This document shows, one piece after another, positions 24,990 through 64,000 of a DNA stretch of 64,000 nt. Every line of letters starts with the position of its first letter. Within the stretch, counting starts at the first letter, position 1. The stretch is taken from contig NC_085862.1 of assembly GCF_034702125.1 (NCBI RefSeq), forward strand, positions 11,230,238-11,294,237, in the 5' to 3' direction. The DNA is from Engraulis encrasicolus. Taxonomy: Eukaryota > Chordata > Actinopteri > Clupeiformes > Engraulidae. Both the position numbers and the translations under genes were made by a program. Under the pieces are notes generated by a model. It worked only from the letters and a program-made list of their open reading frames with translations. It was not told where the DNA came from and did no database searches.

Positions 24990-25367
24990 TAGGGGTGGGC
25001 GATATGGCAAAAATGTTGTATCACGATTTTTTAACATGAAATCACGATTTCGATATTTTATCACAATCTTCCATCCAAAAAATAAAAACAACAAAAAATA
25101 ACTTTCATATACTTGCAATTTGTAATTTGCAGTCAATAAAATGTTAACACACTGATGATACTCTCATAAAGTGTACAATTGGAATACAATAATGTAAAGA
25201 ATAAAGTGAAGACAACAACACAAGTGAGAAAACGTCACTCTGATACTGATAATAAACATCCTCACTGCAAGACGATCTATACGATTTCTCCACTTTGGCA
25301 GATTCGAGACGATATTTTACTCAATATCGCGATTCACGATATAATATCGTCATATCGCCCACCCCTA
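24990..25367. mobile_element. hAT-type MITE, TAGGGGTGGGCGATAT ends
   Basis: A 378-bp element begins TAGGGGTGGGCGATAT and ends ATATCGCCCACCCCTA. CCCTGCCA flanks both sides (24982-24989 and 25368-25375), a clean 8-bp duplication. The interior repeats ATCACGATT and CGATAT blocks. Non-coding. Confidence 0.92.
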
Positions 25368-25638
25368 CCCTGCCACATTCCATTCCAGGTATTCTTGATA
25401 AGGAATTGGGCATATCTTTGACCATGGTGATAAAATAATGACAGGGATGTATTATACTTTTATAATTATATACTGTATGCTAATTATAACTGTAATGGGT
25501 TTTTCTTTGTAAGCTAAAGACGATGAAAGTGAAACATTTAACACATAAAACATTGTGTGTTATCTCTTTTTTAACGTCCATCTGCAAAGACGTATAGCGT
25601 TACACCTCTGTTCATCTCTGGTCTTTATTCTCCTGCAG

Positions 25639-25674
25639 GAGCGGCAGAGGAGCCACAGTAAAAGACGGAGTGGA
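25639..25674 (+). other. Orphan exon-like segment (possible microexon or 5' UTR exon)
   Basis: A pyrimidine-rich tract and CTCCTGCAG acceptor precede 36 bp that end at a GTGAGT donor. The segment reads ERQRSHSKRRSG in one frame. The gene is not recognised. It lies 4.1 kb upstream of the tspan1 start exon, so it could be a leader exon of that gene, or it could be chance. Confidence 0.2.
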
Positions 25675-26040
25675 GTGAGTAAACATGCTCACTCGTATAT
25701 TCTTTGTTCTCCCCGCTGCTCCCTCTCAGCGGACTCCCCTCCATTACGCTGCCGATACTTGTTTTGTGGGTTCAGGGGTCGCATCTCCCCGGTAGCCCGT
25801 AAATAGTGACTCCATCTCTGGGAGCTCCTTAATGGCTTGGTCTCCTCTGGCGCACGCTGCTGCTAGATGTATACAGCACCTGAGTGGCTCTGCTGCCCTG
25901 GGGCCGGGGGTGGTGGGGTAGAAGAAGGGCTGTGGGGCAGTTAGGTCGAGTAAGGGAGTGTGAGTGTGTGTGTGTGTGTGGGGGGGGGGGATAATACTCA
26001 ATCCAACCAACCTCATTACGACGCCTTCACAAGCGTGCGT

Positions 26041-26148
<108 letters not shown>

Positions 26149-26562
26149 CCTATCCATGTTTTACTGACTTGGCTAACATCTTTTGTGGTGACCCGGCCCT
26201 CACTGCAGCCCTCGGAGGGGGGTGATGAAGATAAATAAAAAAAAGCAGCCACCTAATAATTTCCTTTCTCGTCAACTGGCAGAGTATGCACAGAGATTAT
26301 TAACTGGTTTAATAGCTAACGATGCTTGACAGGTGCTCTTCCCAGTGAGATTAAGGACTTTGGGGTTAATGACGGTACTGGTGAGATTGTCATAATTCAC
26401 AATAGGGCCATTAACGTGATATTACAGCGAGGAGCGAGGATCAGATATGTGTTTAACTCCGGCAGAGTGGCATCCAGCCATCTATCACTCCCTTCATAGG
26501 ATTTCACTGCCCACCGGTGTGCCCAATAGGAAATGTGCAGGGAATCTCAATGTGATGAATAA

Positions 26563-26837
<275 letters not shown>

Positions 26838-28432
26838 AAGACTGTTGTACATCTGTTCAAGATTGGAAGGAAAAGGCAATAGATGAAAATAAAGAAGTTG
26901 CATGGGAAGGGGGAGAAGGAGCGGGGTATAGGACTGCTTACCTCCAAAGAACAATGGGGCCGATGGAGCCTGGATGTCTCAGTGGTCTGTTTCACGCTCA
27001 CTGGTCCCTGAGATGGGCTACTAATGCTTAGATCATGAATATCATTTTAAATACGGATGGGGCCATTTCTTCACATTTTAATTCCTGGAATGGAAAGGCA
27101 CTATTTTTATACACTGATTCTTTACATCTTTTTGTTGTGAAGTATTTTCTCATACTTATCGGGAGGAGGGTTTTTTTTTCCCCTGCTGGCTTTAAATGGC
27201 CGGAGGGTCTCTCTACTGAATCACTGCAGCTTTCTTTTATTTGATTAGCTCCTTTTGTTTGCTGTTGCACATTTCTCATTCACCAAAGTGGACAAAGAAA
27301 GACACTTTTTCGGCGAGTGAGGCCATCAATCATCTACCTCAGCCTGAGACAACACAAAGGAAATTTCATAAACACTCGCGTGGAGAGCACCAGGCATCAA
27401 TGCTGTGTCACACTGGCCTCTAGTGGTCGGAGGCAGAAAGGCAGCAAGTCACACAAAGGAACAATAGGCTGCTCACACTAACTGCTTCAGTCTCCACAAC
27501 TCTGGACTGGAACACTGTGTGTGAAGCCAAGCATGGGTGTTTGTTACAGCACCTGGACATGCTTCATTTACTGGTCAATTTCTGTCTCATCTGGACCACA
27601 TTGGCCCGATCTTCTGGGTGCGTAGGTGCCTCATGGTGCTGGTCAGGGGTAAAACCAGGGCTGGACTGGGAGAAAAATACAGCCCAGGTATTTTTAACAT
27701 AGACCTCTTACTTATCATCTGCTTCTCTACAACATTATTTCTACTACCTTTTCTAAGATATTAGGGCAAAATAGACCAAAGGGCTGTCCGTTCAAAAAGG
27801 TGGGCCCGTCTCTAAGGCTAAAAAAACAAAAAGCATCAACTAAAACAACAGCATTGGCCCTTGAGGATTGCCGTCCCATCTGGAAAATGCTTATGATTAC
27901 CTGTCCTAGCCTCGCGAGCCATCCTACGTACTTCCGCCAAAGGATTGGCTCCACTACGGTAGTCTGGCCGTGCTTCTTTGTGGAGTGCCTGGAGCACGCA
28001 GGATTTTGATCGCAACGCCCCCCCCCCCCAGAAAACAGCCAATAAGCAACGTGGGGGCCAAAGGGGGAGGATGCTCGTGACAATGACGTACACATCTGCG
28101 CCAGAGCCATTGGTCTGCGCTATGTTGTTGTTGAGTAACTGCCGGCGATTGGGTGAGAGGTGTCCAATAATTTCAAACCATAACTGAATGACAACTTCCT
28201 GCTTCCTGCAATCGCTTCAGAGCAAACAAATGGCAGACCATAAATACGAAATGAAATGGTAGTATTATGGGATGGTCAGGACCAGGCTATACCTGTCCTG
28301 GCTATACTTGCCCTGGGTAGAACACAGGAACTGATGAAGTGCAACACGAGCATCCCTCTGAGCATTGGCTGGACTGGCAATCTGGCATACATTCCCAGCA
28401 GGCCCACAGTCCTCGGTGCTCTTGGGATTTGT
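26838..28432. other. Intergenic stretch, no gene recognised
   Basis: Mostly unique-looking sequence. The phrase CAGGGCTGGACTGGGAG at about 27656 and CTGGACTGGCAATCTGGCAT at about 28370 are typical of dispersed fish repeats. A C-run lies at 28019-28030. Confidence 0.35.
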
Positions 28433-28647
28433 GGCAGCCGTGGCCTAGTGGTTAGTTGGTCTTTCAATCTGGGGGTTGTAGGTTCAAATCCCACCTGACA
28501 TCCCTACGCCTCCATACATGGCTGAAGTGCCTTAAGCAAGGCACCTAACCCCACATTGCTCCAGGGACTGTAACCAATACAATGAAACATACTCAATGTA
28601 AGTCGCTCTGAATAAAAGCGTCAGCTAAATGAAATGTAATGTAATGT
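28433..28647 (+). mobile_element. tRNA-derived SINE, copy 1
   Basis: A tRNA-like head has an A box TGGCCTAGTGG (28441-28451 region) and a B box GGTTCAAATCC (28481-28491). A body with ATGGCTGAAGTGCC follows, then a tail containing AAGTCGCTCTGAATAAAAGC and (ATGTA)n. This is a teleost SINE and not a functional tRNA gene, because the acceptor arms do not pair and the body continues. Confidence 0.85.
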
Positions 28648-28675
28648 GTATTTTTTTCAGCGACCTGTCAATATA

Positions 28676-28912
28676 GGGGGCAGCAGTGGCCGAGTAGCTG
28701 GGGAGGTGGTCATAAGATCTGAGGGTTACAGGTTTGAATCCCACCCATACCTCCACCTTACGACCACTAACACCTTCCATGGCTGAAGTGCCCTTGAGTA
28801 AGGCATCTGCCCCCCCCCCTTACCCCCCAATTGCCTCAGGGACTGTAACTACACCTAGATACGTATAAGTCGCTTTGGATAAAGCATCAGCAAAGTATGA
28901 TGTAATGTAATT
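28676..28912 (+). mobile_element. tRNA-derived SINE, copy 2 (different subfamily, same strand)
   Basis: It begins 28 bp after the first SINE with GGGGGCAGCAGTGGCC, has a B box GGTTTGAATCC (28731-28741), the same ATGGCTGAAGTGCC body and an AAGTCGCTTTGGATAAA tail ending in ATGTAATG units. It differs enough from its neighbour to be a separate insertion. Confidence 0.82.
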
Positions 28913-29473
28913 ATAGAGGGGGGGGGGGGGCAGTCAAAAATGCCTAGGTCCATTTTTAGTATCATCCAAGCCTGTCTTTGAGCATGCTCCCTTCGCACAC
29001 CCCTCCCGTCCCACTGGAGTTCCGCCCACCACTCCCCTGTGTCCCTCCCTCTCTCCTGTCCCTCTACTGGCCAGGTACATTGCACCTGTAGCGACCACAC
29101 CCCTCCACTATTGTAACGTTTTTTTGCCTCCTCCTCATACACATGCACACATACACACAGACAAACAGAGTCACAGCCACTCATCGGCACATGGTTATGC
29201 ACATTTAGAAAGACAGACATATAACACACTGCAATCCATTGCCTTTTTAATCACAAGTAGTTCCGCTGAATGAGACTGGTGAGTGTTTAACCTGCACTAC
29301 ACACAGAGAGAGAGACACACACAGACACACACACATTTTTGTTTTTGTTACAATCAGATTCTTTTCCACACACCGCGCTCTTCCATCTTGTTGGTGCGTC
29401 TCTGAAGTAATCTAGTAGTAGGAAATTGATCGCACTCAATTTTTCTTCTGTCTTTGTTGTTTTCTTTTTATTT
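28913..29473. other. Intergenic stretch upstream of tspan1
   Basis: G-run at 28917-28930, short CA tracts. No promoter can be assigned. Confidence 0.3.
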
Positions 29474-29566
29474 TAACATTGCAGGGATTGACATGACAGA
29501 GACGGTGACACTGAAGAAGGCTCTGTGCAGCTGAAACGTCTGTCATGTCAGTCCCTGCAATGTTAC
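29474..29566 (+). repeat. Long hairpin enclosing hammerhead-core-like motif, copy 2
   Basis: CATTGCAGGGATTGACATG on the left pairs with CATGTCAGTCCCTGCAATG on the right, about 28 bp with few mismatches. The apical part contains CTGAAGA (29511-29517), a short stem, and GAAA (29533-29536), followed directly by CGTCTGTC, which pairs with the upstream arm. The arrangement is close to a hammerhead open at stem III, but stem I and a NUH triplet are reduced or missing. Confidence 0.5.
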
Positions 29567-29760
29567 AATCAGATTCCAAAGAACAATCCAAAAATTCAAT
29601 TTTCTGTTTAATCGGCAAGAACATTCAATAGAGGCTCTAAGAGGTTTTAATAGAATGTGGTGTTGCTGCGGCTATACGAGGGCTACCAACATTAGCCAAC
29701 ACACAATTTGCCCCAAGTGAGGCCTCATAAGATATTCATGCGGTTTGTGTTTTATTGCAG

Positions 29761-45557
<15,797 letters not shown>

Positions 45558-45882
45558 AAAGTGGACAGTGTCAGTTCAACACACGCACAAGGGATGGTGT
45601 ACACTGCACACACAGACATTACTATTCATGTCATGAATGGCATGTATAGGCTGGCTGTCAACATAAATGAAATGAAACATTAACATTTACAACACATATA
45701 CAAACCGTTTTGAAGAAAATCTGTGTATTCATGCACATCTATGCTAATATTATCTTGGAAGCGGGTCACAAAGGAATATAATGCTGCCTTATATAATATT
45801 TTTGTTCTTTATAGATTATATTTTTAAATGTTTTTCACTGGGGTAATATATCAGATTTGAGTAGGTAAAACTACAGCATATG

Positions 45883-45888
45883 AATAAA
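45883..45888 (+). other. Probable tspan1 polyadenylation signal
   Basis: AATAAA 326 bp after the tspan1 stop, followed by T-rich sequence (45918-45932). It is the first canonical signal downstream of the coding region. Confidence 0.65.
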
Positions 45889-46168
45889 ACAGATATTCAT
45901 ACATCATGCAATAATCTTTCTTTTTTTTTTTTCTTTGCCAGTAATGTCACATTTAATGGTGAACATACAGTACATGATAACGTTATTAATAAATAATAAT
46001 GTAGGCCTATAATATATTCATTAAAAATAACATCATGCACAATCATCGGAATAATGCCGTAAATGTATATAATGTGTATAACTAGTTTGAAAGATACATA
46101 TTGAATTACACAAATTTAAAACCACTTTTCACTTCTACAGCATGATCTTATAGTCACATATACACTTA
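45889..46168. other. Intergenic sequence between tspan1 and the Tc1 element
   Basis: AT-rich, nothing recognised. Confidence 0.4.
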
Positions 46169-47786
<1,618 letters not shown>

Positions 47787-47923
47787 TATATATATCACAT
47801 GGGACCATCTCAGGTTATCTATTTGATTTATTTTATACTACATTATCTACTTCATTCACCTCATTCGTCAGCCCTGAAAAAAAGAAATAGAATCAATCAT
47901 GTAGGCCTATAACAATGCCTTGA

Positions 47924-48005
47924 ATGAGTAGTAGTGTGATATACACAACAGAAGTTGTGTTATATATATAGGAACTTCTGTTGTGTAGATCACACTACTA
48001 CTCAT
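47924..48005. repeat. 82-nt hairpin
   Basis: ATGAGTAGTAGTGTGAT pairs with ATCACACTACTACTCAT, and after a small mismatch ACACAACAGAAGTT pairs with AACTTCTGTTGTGT, leaving a TATATA-rich loop. It could be a MITE remnant or a transcribed hairpin. Confidence 0.75.
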
Positions 48006-48966
48006 ATATAATATGAATGAACTTTTAAAAACTGATGGGATCCTACCATGGGATTTGAAACCTTTTACTATTGGAAAATAACATGCACAACAGTAACAGG
48101 GTTTATGTTTTCAGGCTACTTTGTACCTGACTACCAAATGTTCAAGGTCACAAGATCAGATGTCTTACACTTTGAAAGGATATTGCCTGTATTTGATATA
48201 TATCAATATAAGTGAGTGAGTAACAGGGTTGACTTGAAATCAGGGGACACTGATAAAATTACTGTATTTACATTTTGTAGTGATGATATGTATTTATGCA
48301 GAAACAAATATAGATCAGAATTAAATATTTCGTAATTAAAATGATTCTTCTCATCAATGATTCTACTCTGTGTTTACACAAAGCACTTTCATTAAATAAA
48401 ATCAACATCTGGGGATCAGAAAGCATTTCGATCGTACAGGGGACACAATGTGCTGGGCCTGTTCCGTTGTCTCATGTCATCGCATAGCAACGAGCATGTG
48501 TGGACTGAGCAGAATTGGTTTAAAGTGGAATAAACTGTTTACACCATGGAGGAATAAAGTCATACAGAATCAAAAAAAAGAATACATCTCATCTGTATCA
48601 ATTGTCCCACTGAAACATCAACTGACACACTCCAGTCCGCTGAGCATTAACAAGAAAGAAGACGCTTGAGTGATGCAGTCCAAATGGAAAAAAAAGAAGT
48701 ACTTTCCAACATACACCACACCAGTGCTTTTGGGGAGTTCTACACTCGTTGCACTCTCCTCTGCTTCGCAAGGACTATGGGAACTGCAGTAATGACACGG
48801 GGGGTTGGCTGCCCCAAGCTGGGAGGGGAAACGCACCTTCTCACTGCCCTGAATGTCCCTGTGCAAGAAAGTGGAAGCAATCTCCCTCCGAGCAAGACTG
48901 CACTCCGCCACGCGGGAGGGATGGGCAAGTAAATGGACCCTAGTAGCCTAAGTGAGTGTGTAGATG

Positions 48967-48968
<2 letters not shown>

Positions 48969-49005
<37 letters not shown>

Positions 49006-49023
49006 ACACGCGCGCACACGCAC
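48969..49023. repeat. (CA)n microsatellite
   Basis: Short imperfect CA tract. Confidence 0.9.
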
Positions 49024-49387
49024 AGAGTATACAACACACACCAACACATAACTCCTGGTTGTTAAATCAGATCAGCTGTACAGTAGGGAGATGCACACAG
49101 CAGCAGGCAATGGGCCCTCTCCTCTCCTCCTCCCGGCGGAGTGAGAGAGGTGTTCTGGAATGAGAGAGGTGTTCTGGAATGACAGAGTGCCTGGTGGAGA
49201 GGAGAAGATAACCCCCCGTCCCCCGAGGGCCTCGGCAGATCCTTTTCCCTGTTCGGTCACATTTACCAGGCAAATTGTGGAGTCCGCGGCGCCGCCCCAT
49301 TTACATAGATTTCAACAGCTGCCTTATCCGCCCACCACCCACCCTCCTCAACCGCACAGAGGCAGGCAGACAGACACACCGACAGTG

Positions 49388-49439
49388 CGCGTGCGTGTGT
49401 GTCGTGTGTGTGTGTGTGTCTGTGTGTGTGTGTGTGTGT
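49388..49439. repeat. (GT)n microsatellite
   Basis: Short GT tract with C interruptions. Confidence 0.9.
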
Positions 49440-50250
49440 ACAAATATGCAGCTATGAGTTATCACACATTGGGCTGAGATCATGTCACAAAGAGTGAAGA
49501 AACAAAGCAAAATGAAATACTGATAAACTGAAATACTGGACAGTTTTGTGTTGTGGCGGAGGGGGATACAGTATTTTGAAGTTGATTGCAGCGTTCGTCT
49601 TTTTTTTGCATTCCTAGCAGTCAAAACATTAAGTCATGTGTGTGAAAGAAAACACTAAGATGAAATAAATAAAAGACAAGGGACATACTTCAATTAGTGA
49701 GGGAAGATCACCCCATTTGCTGCCAACAGTTTCTCAGTGCACATATCCCTGCAACAATCACACAATGAAAACGGAGATAATTCTGATTCCATAATACTTT
49801 AAGCAACACTATAATGTCATTTTTCCAACCTTAAAGGGGTATGCCACTATTTTGGGGCTTAATACAGTTAAAAACGTTGGCTGGGGTTTATAAAGGTGGT
49901 AAAGTGTCCTATTTTTCATGTTAAGCGTTGTCTTGCTTTAAGACAAGTTAAAAGAGGGAATATGTCGCTAAGCTAGTGAAAGTCAATGGACCCGTGTAGC
50001 AATGTCCCTTGTTTCCTAAATTGTTTCAGTGGTTCATCAACTTGTAACGGAATGAAAGGCACTTCTGAACTCATCTGCTACCCAGCAAGGAGGAGTGGAG
50101 TTATGCTCCATGAAGTGAAAATTCCACTTCTAACATGTAGTACCCAGTAGGGTGAACAATGGTGAAAGATACTTCATACCGCTTCGAAAGAGAACCTCGA
50201 CAAAAAGGAAGCATTACTTCTGGTACATACGACACACAGGAAGGCATATT

Positions 50251-51670
50251 ATACACAATATGATTTATTCAGTAAAGATATCCAAAAAGAAAAAAAAATA
50301 GGTTTAAACGTATTACAAAAAGGGACCTATTGTCTCATCAAAAAGGTAACTGCATCCTTAAACCATGCGCTGCATTATTCTCACATATTACATCTTGTCA
50401 CACCTAACAGCAAGCCAATTAAACAACTGAACTTTGCTGAGGCACTGAAACCCACAGGACCCATTAGTGTTCACCTCATAAGATATCTCAACAACTATGA
50501 TTTGTCAAGGTTACAGTGGTAAAAAAAAAAAAAAAAAGTGGCATGTTGTTTGAAATGTGGGGTTTTTGGCTGCAAAATATACAGTTTATTGCAGATGTCC
50601 ACAAAGAACACTATAATCTCATTGATAGTCATTGAAATGAATCTTCATCACCACAACGCTAAGCATACACTTTACTCATACTGCCAAGGTCAAGGTACAT
50701 TGCAACTGCTCTCCAGTGCCTTGTTAACACTACTGGTAATATCAAAGTCATTTCTGTTGGACGGTTTTAAGATGCTTCCACTTGACCCCAACAAACACCA
50801 ACAGTCTAAGGATGGAATTCTAACATTTTACATTGCCAAGACAGTGGCAATGTGCAATCAAACTCCAAACCATCCAACAAGAACAATTGTAGACCAACTA
50901 TCCAACTATCAAAAAAAATAATCAAATAATAATAATTTTTAAAAACTATAATCGCATGAAACTCAAAGCTTAACACTCCATAACACAAGTCAACACAGAC
51001 AGACATACGCCATCTAAAGTCAGAGGTACTCCAAATAACGGTAAAATAACAAGGACCCTATACGGTACAGTTGAGAAGTTTCAGTTGAAATAAGACAGAG
51101 AGAAATACTTTCATCAGTCAAAACCTCAGAGCATTCAGTGTTGAAAAATATAATATATATATAAAAATATCTTCAAGTGTTAGTTTTTGTGGCCGCATTG
51201 AAGTGGAGCAGTGAAGGGATTTTTACAGGGCTTACATACAAGTACAATGCATTTGATCTTAACAGTTTACAGAAGAAAATTTGATATCAAATAGAACTCT
51301 TGCCTTTATCATTGCTTACCAAGTCCTTCATCTGCCTGGATGAAGGCGTTTAACAGTGTGACAACGTCCTTTCACTGTGCCGTCCGTTACTGACAAATTG
51401 TAACACACACAGTACATGTACCATAGCCATTGTTGAGTTAATATTGTGAAATAATGCACATTTCTCTCCAAAAATATATGCATCTACATATAACCTCAAA
51501 CATGTTAGCGTTTTTCTTCTGTGCGTATAAAAGTGTATTAAATAAAATAAAGCACTGCTCAGTCTGAGTTTGGTAAAATAAATAGACTTAAGTTAAAATG
51601 CATTTACAAGATGATACCTTTCAGTAGTGTCTCATGATTCACTGAAGCTCCTTATAGTCTTAAATTTACA

Positions 51671-51702
<32 letters not shown>

Positions 51703-51719
51703 CACACGCACACACGCAC

Positions 51720-51769
<50 letters not shown>

Positions 51770-52845
51770 CAAGTCATTCCACATTCCCTGCTCACTTTCT
51801 TTTTTTAAAGTAAAATCAAAAGCACCGTGATGACAAATTGGCATCTCAAGGACGGTAATGCCTTGTACTTGTACATGTGTATTAGAAAACAAACACGCTT
51901 ATAAACTTGAAACATCTGTGTGAGTTGAAAGCACAGCTCAGCCAGTGTCACAGGAGTCCATTTTGCAGTCCACTCACGTCAAGGGTTTGAGCTGGCAAAA
52001 TGCTCCATAACATAATGCTCCTATAGTGTTCCTTCAGTCCAGAGGATCTACGGTATAGCCAGAGCATGAGATGACCATTGTCACATTCCCCAGATATCAC
52101 CCAGGACGACGGGAAGAGGGGATGCCGGTTGAGGAGCACCCTTAGTTGTCAGAAGGAGACTATTGTTTTGATAATAAATTCTGAAATTCTGTGATTTTGA
52201 CGACCGTATGTCTATTTCAATTTTAATTAAAATCATTTTAGCCTTAAAATTCAGGTTTAGAGCTTACAGCTGATCTTGGTCAACTCATTTCAGGTCTGTT
52301 TTGGTTGTGGCTTTGGTTTGGTTCTATGGGGCCAACAGATTATTATTTTTACTTGTTTCAGTCAGAATAAAGTCCTTTTTCATAGCATCCCCTGTTAACA
52401 ATGACTTCCACTGGTCCTGTAACCATCCTCTCCTCTCTGTCACCTGCCCAACAGCTGTCCCATATAGTGTGTTCAGGCCAACAGAGTACCATGCCCGTGC
52501 CCGTTCCCACACCTAATCTCAAACCGACTGATGTGTTCATTCACACCAAAAATCTAAGCAATCAGGAAGCAGAAAGTTGGTTCATGATGCGAAAAAATAT
52601 CAACCATAAGGGAAACGTAGACGTCGTCAGCAGGTTCCTCCAGGTATGAATGCGAGTGGTTCGCAGGTAAGCACTTTTTGGTTCTGAACACAACTGGTGC
52701 GCGAACAGGCACAAGCACCATTATGGCCAGCCTAAAAAACAGCCAAAAACAGGGGGGTGGCCGAGTGTGGGGCTGTAAGGCCGGACGGACGGATGGATGG
52801 ATAAATGTGATTTTAAGGCGCGAGGGGAGCTGGGCGCTTGGGGGC
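50251..52845 (-). other. Probable pomgnt1 3' UTR and downstream region
   Basis: Mostly unique sequence directly 3' of the pomgnt1 stop on the - strand. Candidate AATAAA signals on the - strand are at 50585-50590 and 50264-50269, with an ATTAAA at about 52219-52224. Which is used cannot be decided. A CA/ACGC microsatellite sits at 51669-51768. Confidence 0.4.
51669..51768. repeat. (ACGC)n-(CA)n microsatellite
   Basis: ACGC units grading into CA. Confidence 0.95.
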
Positions 52846-63663
<10,818 letters not shown>

Positions 63664-64000
63664 CTACAGTACAAGACACATAAGGACCTTAACCATTAGG
63701 TTCAGCGGAACTGTTCTATTGTTCTGTTCAATTCCTGAATTTCCCACTAGGGATTAATAAAGTTACTCTACTCTACTCTACTAACACAACTAGGCTTCAT
63801 AAATATTCATGAAAGTCGACGGGGGCTCGACGGTGCTGTCTCGCACGCATTTTCATACAACAGGGACTAGAACTGGGCCGTAGGTGTGGAGCTTCCCACA
63901 TGGAAATTGCGTGATTTTAAAATAATAATAGGCTGATAATATATTTTAATCGGTCGATAGCCGAATGCGGTCAGCACAAAAAACAATTCCTTGGCAACTC
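63664..64000. other. pomgnt1 intron continuing past the window
   Basis: Contains a LINE-tail-like phrase GGGATTAATAAAGTTACTC followed by CTACT units (about 63751-63781); a similar phrase is at 53146-53172. No exon recognised. Confidence 0.4.

Larger units (their letters stand above)
47787..50250. other. Intergenic interval between convergent genes
   Basis: Holds the hairpin at 47924-48005, CA/TG tracts (48969-49023, 49388-49439) and a fragment of a TTAAAGGGGTATGCCACT-type repeat at about 49833-50000. No gene recognised. Confidence 0.4.

Noticed and set aside
28433..28510. Possible functional tRNA gene
   Set aside because: A and B boxes are present but the acceptor stem does not pair and a SINE body and tail follow.
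47924..48005. let-7 family microRNA
   Set aside because: The 5' arm only loosely resembles let-7 (lacks GAGGTAGTAGGT) and the 3' arm does not match a let-7 star strand.

Overview
The window is vertebrate nuclear DNA, almost certainly from a teleost fish. It has GT-AG introns, long (CA/TG)n tracts, tRNA-derived SINEs of teleost type, a Tc1 element, an L1-type LINE and many short palindromic DNA transposons. Two protein-coding genes can be assembled exon by exon. tspan1 (tetraspanin-1) is on the + strand, with seven coding exons from 29768 to 45557 and a complete 240-residue product. The 3' half of pomgnt1 (protein O-mannose beta-1,2-N-acetylglucosaminyltransferase 1) is on the - strand, with eleven exons from 63663 down to 52846 that give the last 316 residues. 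Every splice junction was checked for phase. The two genes lie tail to tail, as TSPAN1 and POMGNT1 do in human, so this is a conserved syntenic block. Their protein products have no known joint function.

Layout: 1-5664 is a decayed L1-superfamily retrotransposon whose 5' end lies outside the window. 5665-29760 has no gene that I recognise. It is a graveyard of TTAA-flanked, hAT-like and other palindromic elements, microsatellites and two adjacent SINEs. 29761-45888 is tspan1, with introns of 6.1, 3.8, 3.7, 0.65, 0.47 and 0.39 kb that hold several elements, some within 40-60 bp of exons. 45889-52845 is the convergent intergenic interval plus the probable pomgnt1 3' UTR; it contains a nearly full-length Tc1 transposon with a broken transposase. 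52846-63663 is pomgnt1, whose 5' exons lie beyond the right edge.

The most unusual features are mobile or structural. (i) A 394-bp element has perfect 121-bp terminal inverted repeats and a 9-bp target duplication, like a Mutator-type element. (ii) A hAT-like palindromic element carries degenerate telomere repeats at its centre. (iii) Three dispersed copies of a CTGANGA-stem-GAAA motif resemble the core of a hammerhead ribozyme. (iv) A TTAA-type MITE is split by a 2.08-kb insertion, and part of that insertion recurs in tspan1 intron 2. (v) One MITE copy in pomgnt1 lacks one terminus and sits between 16-bp direct repeats. I found no convincing new gene system. The open reading frames over CA, GAAA and CTGC repeats are artefacts.
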